NCBI GenBank assembly: GCA_964495885.1
Contig: CAZBWO010000012.1
Span: forward strand, 44,372 to 108,371
Length of the DNA stretch: 64,000 nucleotides
Source: PALG01 sp964495885
GTDB lineage: Bacteria; Bacteroidota; Bacteroidia; Flavobacteriales; Flavobacteriaceae
Direction: 5' to 3'
Shown: positions 45,970-54,841 of the stretch, piece after piece
Layout of the letters: each line of letters begins with the position of its first letter
Position numbering within the stretch: position 1 is the first letter of the stretch
Notes under the pieces: generated by a model
The model's input: only the letters and a program-made list of their open reading frames with translations
Databases searched by the model: none
Told to the model about the DNA's origin: nothing
Translations under genes and position numbers: made by a program

Positions 45970-48096
45970 ATGAAACTATACGACGATAAACACATCAAAA
46001 ATGTGGTTTTTGTAGGGGCCAACCAGTCTGGAAAAACCACTTTGGCAGAGACCATGCTTTTTGAAGCCGGACTTATCAACCGCCGTGGCACCGTGGAACA
46101 GGGAAACACGGTTTCAGACTACCATCCGTTAGAACAAGAACGCCATACTTCTATTTTTTCCACTCCCTTACATACCGAATGGCGTAATTACAAGATCAAT
46201 ATTATAGACACTCCTGGGTTGGATGATTTCATTGGGGATATCATTGCCTCCATACGGGTAGCAGATACCATTGTACAGGTCATCAACGCAAAAGATGGAG
46301 CCGATATTGGTTCTGAAATTATTTGGGATTATGTAAACAAATACCATAAGCCTACCGTATTTGTGATCAATCAGATAGATCATGAAAGTGCCAACTTTGA
46401 CGAAAGCGTGCAAAGTTTACACCGTATGGTTGGCAAAAATGCGATCCTCATTCAATATCCTATCATGATAGATGGTGCCCAGGCCATTATAGACGTCTTA
46501 AAAATGAAATGCTATAAATTTGGGCCCGAAGGTGGTAAACCAGAAAAACTACCTATTCCTGAGGCTGAAATGGAACGTGCCAATGCCTTGCACAATGAAT
46601 TGGTTGAAAAGGCTGCTGAAAATGACGAGGAGTTGATGGAATTGTACTTCGAGAAGGGCAACCTCAATGAAGACGAACTACGCCAGGGAATTAAATTGGG
46701 CATGCTGAATCATGACCTCTTTCCCGTATTCTGTATGTCCGCCTTAAAGGATATGGGCTCTGGAAGGCTTATGGGCTTTATTGATAATGTCGCTCCGGCA
46801 GCTTCAGATCTGAAACCAGAACAGGGTGTTAATGGGGAGCTCATTTCCCCAAGCGTAGAAGCACCTACCACTTTATTTGTCTTTAAGACCTTGTTTCAGG
46901 AGAATTTAGGTCAGTTGAATTTCTTCAAAGTAAAAGCTGGGGAATTGCATCTCAATGATAAACTCTACAACCAACGCACCGGGGAGATGGAAAGTATCAA
47001 TCAGTTATACATCATGGATGGCAAAACCAAACACCCTGTGAATAAATTAACCGTAGGAGATATTGGAGCCACCAGTAAGCTGAAATATACCCAAACCAAT
47101 GACACACTTACGACTGAGGAGAATGGCGCCAGTATCAAGCCTATACGGTTTCCGCAGGCAAGAATTGAAAAAGCAGTAACAGCAGCTACTGCCAGTGAAG
47201 AAGAAAAACTAAATGAAGCCTTGAAGAAACTCAATCTTCAGGATCCTACCTATACCTTGCGTTATGATGCAGAAACCCACGAAACCATTGTAGGTTGCCA
47301 AGGGGAATTACATTTGGCCATATTGCAATGGTTATTGGAAAATGAATACCAAGTAGAGGCTACTTTTGATATTCCAAAGATTTCCTACAGGGAAACCATT
47401 CAGAAACCTGCCACGGCTAATTACCGCCATAAAAAACAATCTGGAGGTTCTGGGCAGTTTGCACAGGTACATTTGAAAGTAGAGCCTTGGTATGAAGGAA
47501 TGCCAGAACCCGAAGGGTTTAATATCCGCGGAAAAGAGGAAATTCTATTGGATTGGGGCGGAAAGTTGATTTTTTACAACTGTATTGTAGGTGGGGTAAT
47601 TGATGCCCGTTTCCTTCCGTCTATTCAAAAAGGAATAATGGAAGTAATGGAACGGGGTCCATTGACACACTCTTATGCACGGGATATACGGGTGATGGTT
47701 TTTGACGGGAAGATGCATTCCGTAGATTCCAATGATATTTCCTTTAAGATTGCGGGGGCCACCGCCTTTAGGGAAGCCTTCCAGAGTGCGAACCCCAAAT
47801 TATTGGAACCCATCTATGAATTGGTGATTAAGGTGCCAGAGCAGATGGTAGGTGGGGTTATGACCGAATTGCAGTCTAGACGCGCCTTGATACAGGGCAT
47901 ACAAAATGAAGATGCCTATCAGGTATTAAAGGCCTTTATTCCAAAATCCGAACTAAGTGATATAAGTACCAGATTACGTTCCTTAACGCACGGACGTGCC
48001 AACTTCACCAGCAGTTTTGCTAGGTATGAGGCAGTACCCATGCATGTACAGAAGGAATTGGTACAACAGACTACTACGACGGCTCAAGCCGTATGA
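45970..48096 (+). CDS. EF-G paralogue (EF-G2 type) with altered GTPase motifs
   Basis: 708 residues with the five-domain EF-G order. The G motifs deviate from translational EF-G: the P-loop is GANQSGKTT, the region around the switch I RGITI motif is ERHTSIFS, the G3 motif DTPGH is DTPGL (Leu84 replaces the catalytic His), and NKxD is NQID. Domains III-V are well conserved (GQFAQV, KIAGATAFREAF, QLQ-like tip). Loss of the switch II His should cripple GTP hydrolysis. Bacteroides EF-G2, a GTPase-deficient factor used in starvation and gut colonisation, is the functional precedent. Stands alone with its own terminator. Confidence 0.88.
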   Translation: MKLYDDKHIKNVVFVGANQSGKTTLAETMLFEAGLINRRGTVEQGNTVSDYHPLEQERHTSIFSTPLHTEWRNYKINIIDTPGLDDFIGDIIASIRVADTIVQVINAKDGADIGSEIIWDYVNKYHKPTVFVINQIDHESANFDESVQSLHRMVGKNAILIQYPIMIDGAQAIIDVLKMKCYKFGPEGGKPEKLPIPEAEMERANALHNELVEKAAENDEELMELYFEKGNLNEDELRQGIKLGMLNHDLFPVFCMSALKDMGSGRLMGFIDNVAPAASDLKPEQGVNGELISPSVEAPTTLFVFKTLFQENLGQLNFFKVKAGELHLNDKLYNQRTGEMESINQLYIMDGKTKHPVNKLTVGDIGATSKLKYTQTNDTLTTEENGASIKPIRFPQARIEKAVTAATASEEEKLNEALKKLNLQDPTYTLRYDAETHETIVGCQGELHLAILQWLLENEYQVEATFDIPKISYRETIQKPATANYRHKKQSGGSGQFAQVHLKVEPWYEGMPEPEGFNIRGKEEILLDWGGKLIFYNCIVGGVIDARFLPSIQKGIMEVMERGPLTHSYARDIRVMVFDGKMHSVDSNDISFKIAGATAFREAFQSANPKLLEPIYELVIKVPEQMVGGVMTELQSRRALIQGIQNEDAYQVLKAFIPKSELSDISTRLRSLTHGRANFTSSFARYEAVPMHVQKELVQQTTTTAQAV

Positions 48097-48116
48097 CGGT
48101 TTTCAACATACCAACC

Positions 48117-48147
48117 AAGGGCCCCTTTGAAAAAAGGGGCTTTTTTT
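48117..48147 (+). terminator. Terminator between EF-G2 and the convergent GH38 gene
   Basis: GCCCCTTT (48121-48128), loop GAAA, AAAGGGGC (48133-48140), seven T. The T run ends at the stop codon of the convergent gene. Confidence 0.92.
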
Positions 48148-50914
48148 AATAGGTCACCCGAACCGTTGCAACGGCTGTAGGTATGCTCACTGAAATACTA
48201 TTCGGAGAACTAGCCGCACAGCTAGGAACATTCGTCGAGTTTGTAAATGGTTTTTCCAAAGCTGAAACCGTACTACACGTATTGAATGATTTCCCTAAAG
48301 TAATACTTTCCTTAGCGGAAGTGTTGGATCCTTGGTAGACCCGAAGAATAAGGTCATTGGAATTCACACTGGCCCATTTCGCACAGGTAATCAAACTGTT
48401 TCCGCTAACGGTTCCCAATGAATAACTGCTAGGAAGGCTTCCGCCACCTGTGGCAGGCACTGCCATGGCTTGCATAGGCGTATTGTATAGCCGCGCTTCC
48501 TTTAATGGAGCGCCTGAAGACGGACTTCCAAGTCCGCTAGGCACCCGAAACGCATAGTTTTGTTGGTGCACATTGTTATCGCCGCCATCTGCTCCGTAGC
48601 CTCCTATACAATAGCCAGGAGAGGGATTATTCCGAAGCATAACCCCGTAGAGGGTATTTCCATTGGAAGTCCAAGCAGGGGTCGCTGCATGGTAGATACT
48701 TGCCAATGCTCCCGAACTTCCCTTCGGAATCACAAAATCATGCGTTGCCCACATCGTGCTGTTAAACGGACTGCTATTTCCGTAGGGCATAGGATAGACC
48801 GTGTTCCAATGATATGGAGTCCCAACATCCATGCTGGTAATAGAAGCCGCCAAGGGGAACTTCACCATCACTGTATACCCTACGGGAGCTGCTCCCTTCG
48901 TAGTAATGCGTAACATAGGTTCTCCTTGTTGCAGGCTGTAAGTAAAGGTATAGGGATAGCTATTGCTGTTCACATTGTAGTTTCTGGTGATGGTAATGGA
49001 TTTGTGCAATGCATTGCTAGTATCAACCGTAATGGAACTAGTGGAGCTATTTACTGAAGTATCTTCCGCAAAATCGGTACAGGTTCCTTCATACCCGAAA
49101 CGATAAATATCCCCTTCGTCTATAAAAAAGGCAAGGTCATTGGCTGTTCCAGAAAGGATATTGGTATTTGTAGTCTTGTCTACAACACTTATTAGGTTTC
49201 CATTGTTCCCATCAAAAACAGCGGTGAGCAAGCTGTTTTCAAACTGATGATTACCATTGGTTAGCTTTTGGTATTGCAAGCTTCCATCCCCTTGGGAAGC
49301 GGTCGCGAGATCTGAAACCTGATACCCTAGGGAAGGAGCCTTTACATTGATATAGCTAGACTGATACGGAATGATCCCCTGCGCGGGCATCCCCAATTGG
49401 TTGAACACGGCAACCTGTCCCGAAGCAGCAGGTAACTGATTGGTAATTTGTGATATAAAGGCCGTACGTAGGCTATCGGCTTGCTGTTGTGTTTGGGTAA
49501 GCAACGGTAATTGTTCATTTTGATATACCCCATCATTTGCGGTACCCGTGATGTAATCATGATGGGTACTGGGCGCTAAATTGTTCCAAGTGGCATAGAG
49601 TGCTGCCATTTGTTGTTGTTTTTCGGAAGCACCTGTATTTAAGAGGGTGTTTGCCATTACCTGATAGGTTTCTGCTCCCAATAGTCCACGGGTGGCTTTG
49701 TTGTGTAGGATTTTCAATTCGGGTCTACTGGCATAGAATCCCATCCAATAAGGATTGGGAGCAAAAGAATCTACTGCCGTAACATTGGGATTATAGGAAC
49801 GGGTTTTCAAGGAGCCTTGATAACTATTTACTAAACGCATGTACTCGTCAAAAGTTGCCACGACCGCATAAACCCCTGTTTGGGAATAACCATAGGTAGC
49901 GCTCGTATTCCAATCATTGGCATCTGCCACGAGGTTCTGATTGGGATACATAAAATCATTACTTACATGAACATAGATGTAAGGCGTAGGCGAAACAGGC
50001 CCGTTTGCCCCAAGGTAATTGGCAATATGCCCAGCTGGTGTAGCAGGAGAGGAGGGCTTACTACAATTGATGACATCCTGCGGTGAGCTATAGTCTTGTC
50101 CGTAGGGTGTTTCAATATCCGCACCCTGATTGTAGTGTGATTCCAACCAATGTGCGATGACACTAGAACCATCCTGTGCTTTCCAAATGAAATCGACCCC
50201 ACCATTCACCGTATCCAACAATTGATCTTTTGGTTGGGTGTAGGGCTGGGTATGCCCATTACAGGCACCGGGAATTCGGGCGAATCCTACTCCCATGGCA
50301 TCCATGGCGTTTAGCATGACTGGTAGTTGTGGGTCATGCCCAAAATCATCTGGGACCCATACTTGTTGCGACCAAGGTACCTGTACCGAATCCAACCACT
50401 GATTGGCAACCAAAAAGTTTCGGAAGAAGGTTTCTCCATTGGGTAAAAGATTATCTGGAGAGGTAATTCCACCCCCTACAATTCGAAGTCGGTTAGACGC
50501 CACCATCTGTTTAAAATAAGCAGCACTATCCCTTGCGAATGCCCTTAAAAAGCCCATCTCACAAACGGAATAATAATACCCTGCGGTATCTAGGTTCTGC
50601 GTGGCTTTGGTGAGTAAGTGATTGGCAGGGGCATTTTTGTAGCCACCACCGTAAAAATAATTAGGATCATAGGAGGGGGGCTCAAGGTTTACGTTATACG
50701 GAAACGGATTCAGCCAGTCCCAGTCCATGTGCGCGGCCGGACTTAAAATAAGTACCCGCTTGGCATTGGTGGGAATGTTAAGTTGTTGGCGAATGGAATC
50801 TTCCACAGTGGTAAACGCTACCAAAGAGGAATCCTTAGTGGAAGAATCATTGCAGGAGATCATGAGTCCTAGAAAAAGTGCAAAGGACAGAAGGGTGATT
50901 GCTGTTGTTTTCAT
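48146..50914 (-). CDS. GH38-family alpha-mannosidase-like lipoprotein
   Basis: 922 residues. Lipoprotein signal (MKTTAITLLSFALFLGLMISC). The N-terminal catalytic domain has AHMDWDWLNPFPYN (metal His/Asp), IVGGGITSPDNLLPNGETFFRNF and WVPDDFGHDPQLPVML, which matches the GH38 nucleophile block (usually DPFGHS). A three-helix bundle (MAALYATWNNLAPSTHHDYITGT) and long beta-sandwich domains follow, as in alpha-mannosidases. It probably trims mannose- or related sugars at the cell surface. The nucleophile context (PDDFGHD) is unusual, so substrate may differ. The start is at the signal peptide; no polysaccharide-utilisation genes are adjacent. Confidence 0.82.
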   Translation of the reverse strand: MKTTAITLLSFALFLGLMISCNDSSTKDSSLVAFTTVEDSIRQQLNIPTNAKRVLILSPAAHMDWDWLNPFPYNVNLEPPSYDPNYFYGGGYKNAPANHLLTKATQNLDTAGYYYSVCEMGFLRAFARDSAAYFKQMVASNRLRIVGGGITSPDNLLPNGETFFRNFLVANQWLDSVQVPWSQQVWVPDDFGHDPQLPVMLNAMDAMGVGFARIPGACNGHTQPYTQPKDQLLDTVNGGVDFIWKAQDGSSVIAHWLESHYNQGADIETPYGQDYSSPQDVINCSKPSSPATPAGHIANYLGANGPVSPTPYIYVHVSNDFMYPNQNLVADANDWNTSATYGYSQTGVYAVVATFDEYMRLVNSYQGSLKTRSYNPNVTAVDSFAPNPYWMGFYASRPELKILHNKATRGLLGAETYQVMANTLLNTGASEKQQQMAALYATWNNLAPSTHHDYITGTANDGVYQNEQLPLLTQTQQQADSLRTAFISQITNQLPAASGQVAVFNQLGMPAQGIIPYQSSYINVKAPSLGYQVSDLATASQGDGSLQYQKLTNGNHQFENSLLTAVFDGNNGNLISVVDKTTNTNILSGTANDLAFFIDEGDIYRFGYEGTCTDFAEDTSVNSSTSSITVDTSNALHKSITITRNYNVNSNSYPYTFTYSLQQGEPMLRITTKGAAPVGYTVMVKFPLAASITSMDVGTPYHWNTVYPMPYGNSSPFNSTMWATHDFVIPKGSSGALASIYHAATPAWTSNGNTLYGVMLRNNPSPGYCIGGYGADGGDNNVHQQNYAFRVPSGLGSPSSGAPLKEARLYNTPMQAMAVPATGGGSLPSSYSLGTVSGNSLITCAKWASVNSNDLILRVYQGSNTSAKESITLGKSFNTCSTVSALEKPFTNSTNVPSCAASSPNSISVSIPTAVATVRVTY

Positions 50915-51021
50915 GTTGTTGTATTTAGCCTGGGGAAGGTTCAAATAGAATACAGCAGCAAAGTATGGAGAATGCTAAGTAATTGAAATAAGGGTTTTTA
51001 CGTAAATTCAACCTATAACGG

Positions 51022-51621
51022 TCAATCAACTACTCCACAATGATCTTTCCGGAGGGGAATGGCCTTTAACTCTTCCCAAATGGCATCTTCAAAAGGTTTG
51101 ATGGAACAACGGAACACCAATACCCCTGCTTTACTTTCAGGACAGAAATACTGATGTACTTGAAAGTAGAGGGTCATCATCTGCTTCCCCTTGAAATTAT
51201 CATACACACGAATCTTTCCTGTGAAGAAGGTTTCATCCCCATGGGTTTCAGTGTTGACAAACAAGGCCGTGGTAGGAAGGACTGCCTCATTCTCCTTTTG
51301 TTGTTCCGCTACACGCATGAGTCCGTTGAAGTAGCGTTCCATATTTACTTCCAAATCTGTTGTTTCCAAGGGTTTTTCAGCCTTTATGGCCCAACCAATG
51401 ACATACGACCAATACTGCGGACTTTCAGGCTTGGCCCAGCCAGGTGTAAATACGGCGTCTTCAAAGCCTTCGTAGGGAATATCCTGTGCAAAACCAATGG
51501 GAAAAGGAAATATCTCCCGTGCCCAAGTACTGTCTATTTCAAACAGATAGCGGGTTTCTTCTTCCTGTGCCCACGATAGGGTAACGGAAAGAAGAAAGAG
51601 TCCTATGCAAATCGTTCTCAT
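51022..51621 (-). CDS. Secreted protein of unknown function
   Basis: 199 residues with a signal peptide (MRTICIGLFLLSVTLSWAQ). The rest is a mixed alpha/beta soluble domain (YWSYVIGWAIKAEKPLETTDLE, ETFFTGKIRVYDNFKGKQMMTLYFQV). No family recognised. It lies 9 nt behind the yceI-like gene and is surely co-transcribed with it. Confidence 0.75.
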   Translation of the reverse strand: MRTICIGLFLLSVTLSWAQEEETRYLFEIDSTWAREIFPFPIGFAQDIPYEGFEDAVFTPGWAKPESPQYWSYVIGWAIKAEKPLETTDLEVNMERYFNGLMRVAEQQKENEAVLPTTALFVNTETHGDETFFTGKIRVYDNFKGKQMMTLYFQVHQYFCPESKAGVLVFRCSIKPFEDAIWEELKAIPLRKDHCGVVD

Positions 51622-51630
51622 AATGGTGGT

Positions 51631-52191
51631 TTAGAATTGTAAAGTTACCTCTAATTCAATCGCATCGGAAATGGCATCGTTCTTTAGTTTGTTGTTGTGC
51701 GTAATGCCCCAACGGGTACGGTCCAGTTTTAGTTTGGCATGGATGCGCTGCTCTTCTTCGTGCACTTCGGGCCAGAACTCGATGGGTTTGGTAATTCCCT
51801 TCATGGTAAAGTCGCCCCGCATTCTGTGTCTACCATCCTCTTCAAAGAAGGTTACTTCTGTAATGACCAACTTTGACTTTGGGAAACGCTCCACATCGAA
51901 GAAGTCGGGATTGCGTAGGTGTTCTACCGGACCAACCCCTCTTTCTTCAAACTCTTCATTGGTAATAGAGGTCATATCCACCACAAAGGAACCCCCAGTA
52001 ATGTTTCCGTTGGTTGTGATCAATTCCCCTTCCTGGAAGTTCACGGTACCCGAATGGTCTGAAAAGAAAAAGGAATACGTACCTTTCCAATGAATGGTAC
52101 TTTCAGCAACGTTTAACGGATAGGTTTTTTCGGTTTGTGCGGAAAGGGTGAGCGATACCCAACATGCCAAGCTCAATACAATTGTTTTCAT
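51631..52191 (-). CDS. YceI-family periplasmic protein
   Basis: 186 residues: signal peptide (MKTIVLSLACWVSLTLSAQ) and a YceI lipocalin-like barrel (NVAESTIHWKGTYSF, GGSFVVDMTSITNEEFEERGVGPVEHLRNPDFFDVERFPKSK, MRGDFTMKGITKPIEF, WGITHNN). Members bind isoprenoid quinones or similar lipids. First gene of a two-gene operon, divergent from a membrane-bound winged-helix regulator across 115 nt, which suggests it is the regulator's target (inference). Confidence 0.9.
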   Translation of the reverse strand: MKTIVLSLACWVSLTLSAQTEKTYPLNVAESTIHWKGTYSFFFSDHSGTVNFQEGELITTNGNITGGSFVVDMTSITNEEFEERGVGPVEHLRNPDFFDVERFPKSKLVITEVTFFEEDGRHRMRGDFTMKGITKPIEFWPEVHEEEQRIHAKLKLDRTRWGITHNNKLKNDAISDAIELEVTLQF

Positions 52192-52306
52192 ATATCGTTG
52201 ATTTTTGGATAAAACTAGTAGCAGGGCTTCTGAAAAGTGTCAAAAGAATGTAAAAGAAGTGTCAACCCTTGTAAAATATGCGTAAAATGCCTGTTATTTG
52301 CAGACG

Positions 52307-53179
52307 ATGACTAAAAACCTACTGTACTATACCAGTCTATTGGGGTTGCTCTTCCTTGGAATGTGGAGTTGTACTTCAGAACCTTTTGAAGCCGTAGACC
52401 CTACTACCGCAACGGTAGCCCTAAGGGAAGTGGGACATGAGCTGTTATTATCACAGGGCGACAGTACCTCTAGGGTGCTTTCGGTGGAACAGCAAGATGC
52501 GGCCACCTTTTCCATTAGGTTTGAACAGGAGCTTGCTTTTGATCCTGGAGATCTATTTCTTATTTCTGAAAGGGTCTTGAAAAAGACAAACCTTCCCAAA
52601 GACCATACGCTGGCAGTGTTTCCTTGCAATGGGGAAGTAGTGGTCTATAGCTATCGGTACCGTAAATTGGCAGAGAAATCCCTTTTGCCCTGTGGCGGAA
52701 GGTTATTGCCTAAGGACTGTTATATACTTCAAGTAACGTTTGAGGATATGAATGATAAAACCCAATCATTCAGTCATTTATATATTTTAATTTCATTACT
52801 ACCAGTGGTATTCTTAGTGCTTTATTTCCTACGGAAACGGAAGCAGTCCGGCAAAGTCCCTGAAGCCCCCGATGACACCCTTACCCTTGGGCAAACCACT
52901 TTTTATCCTACACAGCTGAAGCTATTGGTAGCTGCAAAGGAAGTGGCCCTATCCCGCAAGGAAAGCGAGTTGTTGGTGATCCTAGCTGAACGTCCCAATG
53001 AGGTGGTGACCCGTGAGGAGCTCACCAAACGGGTTTGGGAAGACCATGGGGTAGTAGTGGGCAGAAGCTTGGACACGTATATTTCCAAACTTCGGAAGAA
53101 GCTGCAGCATGATGAGGCCCTACAGATCACCAATGTGCATGGGGTGGGGTATAAGTTGGAGGTGAGTAGTGAAGTGTGA
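52307..53179 (+). CDS. Membrane-bound one-component regulator (ToxR-like, winged helix at the C-terminus)
   Basis: About 290 residues in reverse ToxR order: signal or lipoprotein-like N-terminus (LLGLLFLGMWSC), a periplasmic domain of about 140 residues, one membrane helix (LYILISLLPVVFLVLYFL) and a cytoplasmic OmpR/PhoB-type winged helix (LTLGQTTFYPTQLKL, ALSRKESELLVILAERPNEVVTREEL, GRSLDTYISKLRKKL, ITNVHGVGYKL). It can sense outside the membrane and bind DNA with no kinase. Divergent from the YceI operon. The frame is open from a TTG at 52298, but the ATG at 52307 is preferred. Confidence 0.83.
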   Translation: MTKNLLYYTSLLGLLFLGMWSCTSEPFEAVDPTTATVALREVGHELLLSQGDSTSRVLSVEQQDAATFSIRFEQELAFDPGDLFLISERVLKKTNLPKDHTLAVFPCNGEVVVYSYRYRKLAEKSLLPCGGRLLPKDCYILQVTFEDMNDKTQSFSHLYILISLLPVVFLVLYFLRKRKQSGKVPEAPDDTLTLGQTTFYPTQLKLLVAAKEVALSRKESELLVILAERPNEVVTREELTKRVWEDHGVVVGRSLDTYISKLRKKLQHDEALQITNVHGVGYKLEVSSEV

Positions 53180-53646
53180 GACGTTAGACGTTAGTAGTGA
53201 GACGTGAAATGTAAAAAGTTAGTAGTTAAGCGTCATGACTAATGTGGATGTTTGAATCACGAATCACGAGTCACGAGCCACGAAACACGATAATTCTTTG
53301 ATTAAGTGTAAATGGTGAGAAGTTAGACGTTAGTAGTGAGACGTGAATAGCTGTCACTACGAGTGGCACACCGAAGGTGAGATGTATCGAGAAGTGGGAA
53401 AGGGGTGAATTTAGAAAAAACAACCAATGGCGCTGTTAAATTGTAGTCCGTGGGATGCCTCGCCCGTACCTTACCCGTGGAACACCCATGGAACACCCGT
53501 GGAACACCATTGCTTCAAATTTGTAGGAAGAGGCTAGGGAAACTACCTTAAAAAAGGCCATGTGAATGCTCCCTTTGGGTCTCCAATTTTATAATTAAAA
53601 GCTTATCCCAACTTCCTACAAGGAAGTTAAATGTAGTATGGTTTTG
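53180..53646. repeat. Repeat-rich gap: heptamer-like runs, an 82-nt dispersed module, 11-bp tandem units and an 8-bp-arm palindrome
   Basis: After the regulator stop come GTTAGACGTTAGTAGTGAGACGT-type runs. 53249-53330 is an 82-nt module repeated at 61101-61175. CCCGTACCTTA, CCCGTGGAACA, CCCATGGAACA and CCCGTGGAACA (53463-53506) are 11-bp tandem units. AACTTCCT-ACA-AGGAAGTT (53610-53628) is a perfect palindrome just behind the stop of the WYL gene and could also act as its terminator. No gene or RNA gene recognised. Confidence 0.7.
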
Positions 53647-54675
53647 TTATTCGATGGTGGGATGGCTATCATATTGTTGAAAGGCTTGTTCCAGCTTCTT
53701 GGAAATTCGTTTGCGCAGTAACCTTGGCTTTATTACTTCAATGCATTCCCCAAAGCCCAGAATAAGTCGTTCAAGCTCAAAATTAAGATGCACCTTCAAT
53801 TGAATAAGGATGGTTCCATCCTTGTGTCTTTCCAGTAATTCCTGGGAATGATGAAAGGGTTTGGTCAATACATAGGGAGCATTGCTTCTATCTACCTTCA
53901 ACACAATGGTTTGAATGTTTTCTTCCCCCAAGACCGTAACACCAATGGTATTTTTATAATAGGCATCGCCATTAAATCCTATATCCTGATACGCCATACT
54001 GGTATCGTAATCAATTGCCACAATCCTATCCAATGCCAAGGTGAAAATTGATTTCCTTCCTGCTTTCATGCCCACTAGGAACCACCTATTGTTGAATTCC
54101 TTTAATATATAGGGATGGAAGATCATCTCGCTGGGCTTTCTAGCCTTAAAGGATTGGTATTGTATGCGCAACACCAACTTTTTAAGGATGGCCTGGTAAA
54201 GGGGGTCTAAATGCTCCAATCCTTTTAAGTGGTCATTTTTATCTAGATGGATAATGGCAGATTGGTGGGTTTTTTCGGTGTACACCTTATCTTCCAGGCG
54301 TTGGATAATACCCCCAAGTTCTGAAAACAATGAAAAATCCTTGAATTGCTTCAGCATTTCCACTGTTTCCGAAAGCACATTCATGTCGTTTTCATTTAAG
54401 GGAATGTCTGTAATAGAATAATCCTCTTCTTCATAGCGATAATACTTTTTATCATAGACTACAATAGGGGCATTATAGCCTAATTTATCGCTTCGCATCA
54501 TCTGTATATCCAGCTGCACGGTACGTTTGCTTACGTTTACATCCCTTCCTTCGTATTCATATAATGCTTCTGAACAGGCTTCAATTAAATCGTCCAGCGT
54601 CCACTGTCGGTAGTTATTCTGAAGGCATTTATCAATTGTCTTATAGCGAATAAGGGCATTCTTATTAACGGCCAT
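53647..54675 (-). CDS. WYL-domain transcriptional regulator
   Basis: 342 residues: an N-terminal winged HTH (ALIRYKTIDKCLQNNYRQWTLDDLIEACSEAL ... SKRTVQLDIQMMR) and a WYL domain (LKKLVLRIQYQSFKARKPSEMIFHPYILKEFNNRWFLVGM) with a C-terminal WCX extension. WYL proteins bind nucleic-acid or nucleotide ligands and control DNA-damage, defence and RNA-repair genes. It is divergent from rtcB across 166 nt holding a perfect 25-bp palindrome, so it almost certainly regulates that ligase. The ATG at 54675 (MAVNKN) is chosen; the frame extension to 54720 runs into the palindrome. Confidence 0.9.
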   Translation of the reverse strand: MAVNKNALIRYKTIDKCLQNNYRQWTLDDLIEACSEALYEYEGRDVNVSKRTVQLDIQMMRSDKLGYNAPIVVYDKKYYRYEEEDYSITDIPLNENDMNVLSETVEMLKQFKDFSLFSELGGIIQRLEDKVYTEKTHQSAIIHLDKNDHLKGLEHLDPLYQAILKKLVLRIQYQSFKARKPSEMIFHPYILKEFNNRWFLVGMKAGRKSIFTLALDRIVAIDYDTSMAYQDIGFNGDAYYKNTIGVTVLGEENIQTIVLKVDRSNAPYVLTKPFHHSQELLERHKDGTILIQLKVHLNFELERLILGFGECIEVIKPRLLRKRISKKLEQAFQQYDSHPTIE

Positions 54676-54710
54676 GGGTAAAATTTTTATGAAAAATAGG
54701 CATTTATTTA

Positions 54711-54735
54711 TACTGCGCAAAAAGATTGCGCAGTA
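54711..54735. promoter_or_regulatory. Perfect palindrome in the WYL/rtcB intergenic region, likely operator
   Basis: TACTGCGCAA, AAAGA, TTGCGCAGTA: ten perfect base pairs around a 5-nt centre. It lies between the divergent starts and just upstream of a TTTG-ending -7-like element (AATATTTG, 54742-54749). Best read as the WYL regulator's binding site. Confidence 0.6.
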
Positions 54736-54767
54736 CAGTAAAATATTTGTCCCGTATCATAGAGAAG

Positions 54768-54823
54768 TCGATGGATTGCTACATCGATGAGTAGTACTCC
54801 GCCGAACGAGGGGTCGGCGGAGT
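54768..54823 (+). promoter_or_regulatory. Two hairpins in the leader of the first rtcB gene
   Basis: Hairpin 1: TCGATG (54768-54773) with CATCGA (54782-54787), 8-nt loop. Hairpin 2: ACTCCGCCGA (54796-54805) with TCGGCGGAGT (54814-54823), loop ACGAGGGG, ten perfect pairs, ending 18 nt before the ATG. No T run follows, so it is not a terminator. Confidence 0.55.
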
Positions 54824-54841
54824 TTCAAAAATAAAGAAGAA

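Noticed and set aside
47001..47234. Antisense frames within EF-G2 and other long genes
   Set aside because: They follow from codon bias of the sense genes and have no recognisable protein features.
53610..53628. Palindrome behind the WYL gene taken only as a terminator
   Set aside because: The hairpin is good, but the T run is weak and the block is shared with 61.8 kb, so a repeat element explains it better.
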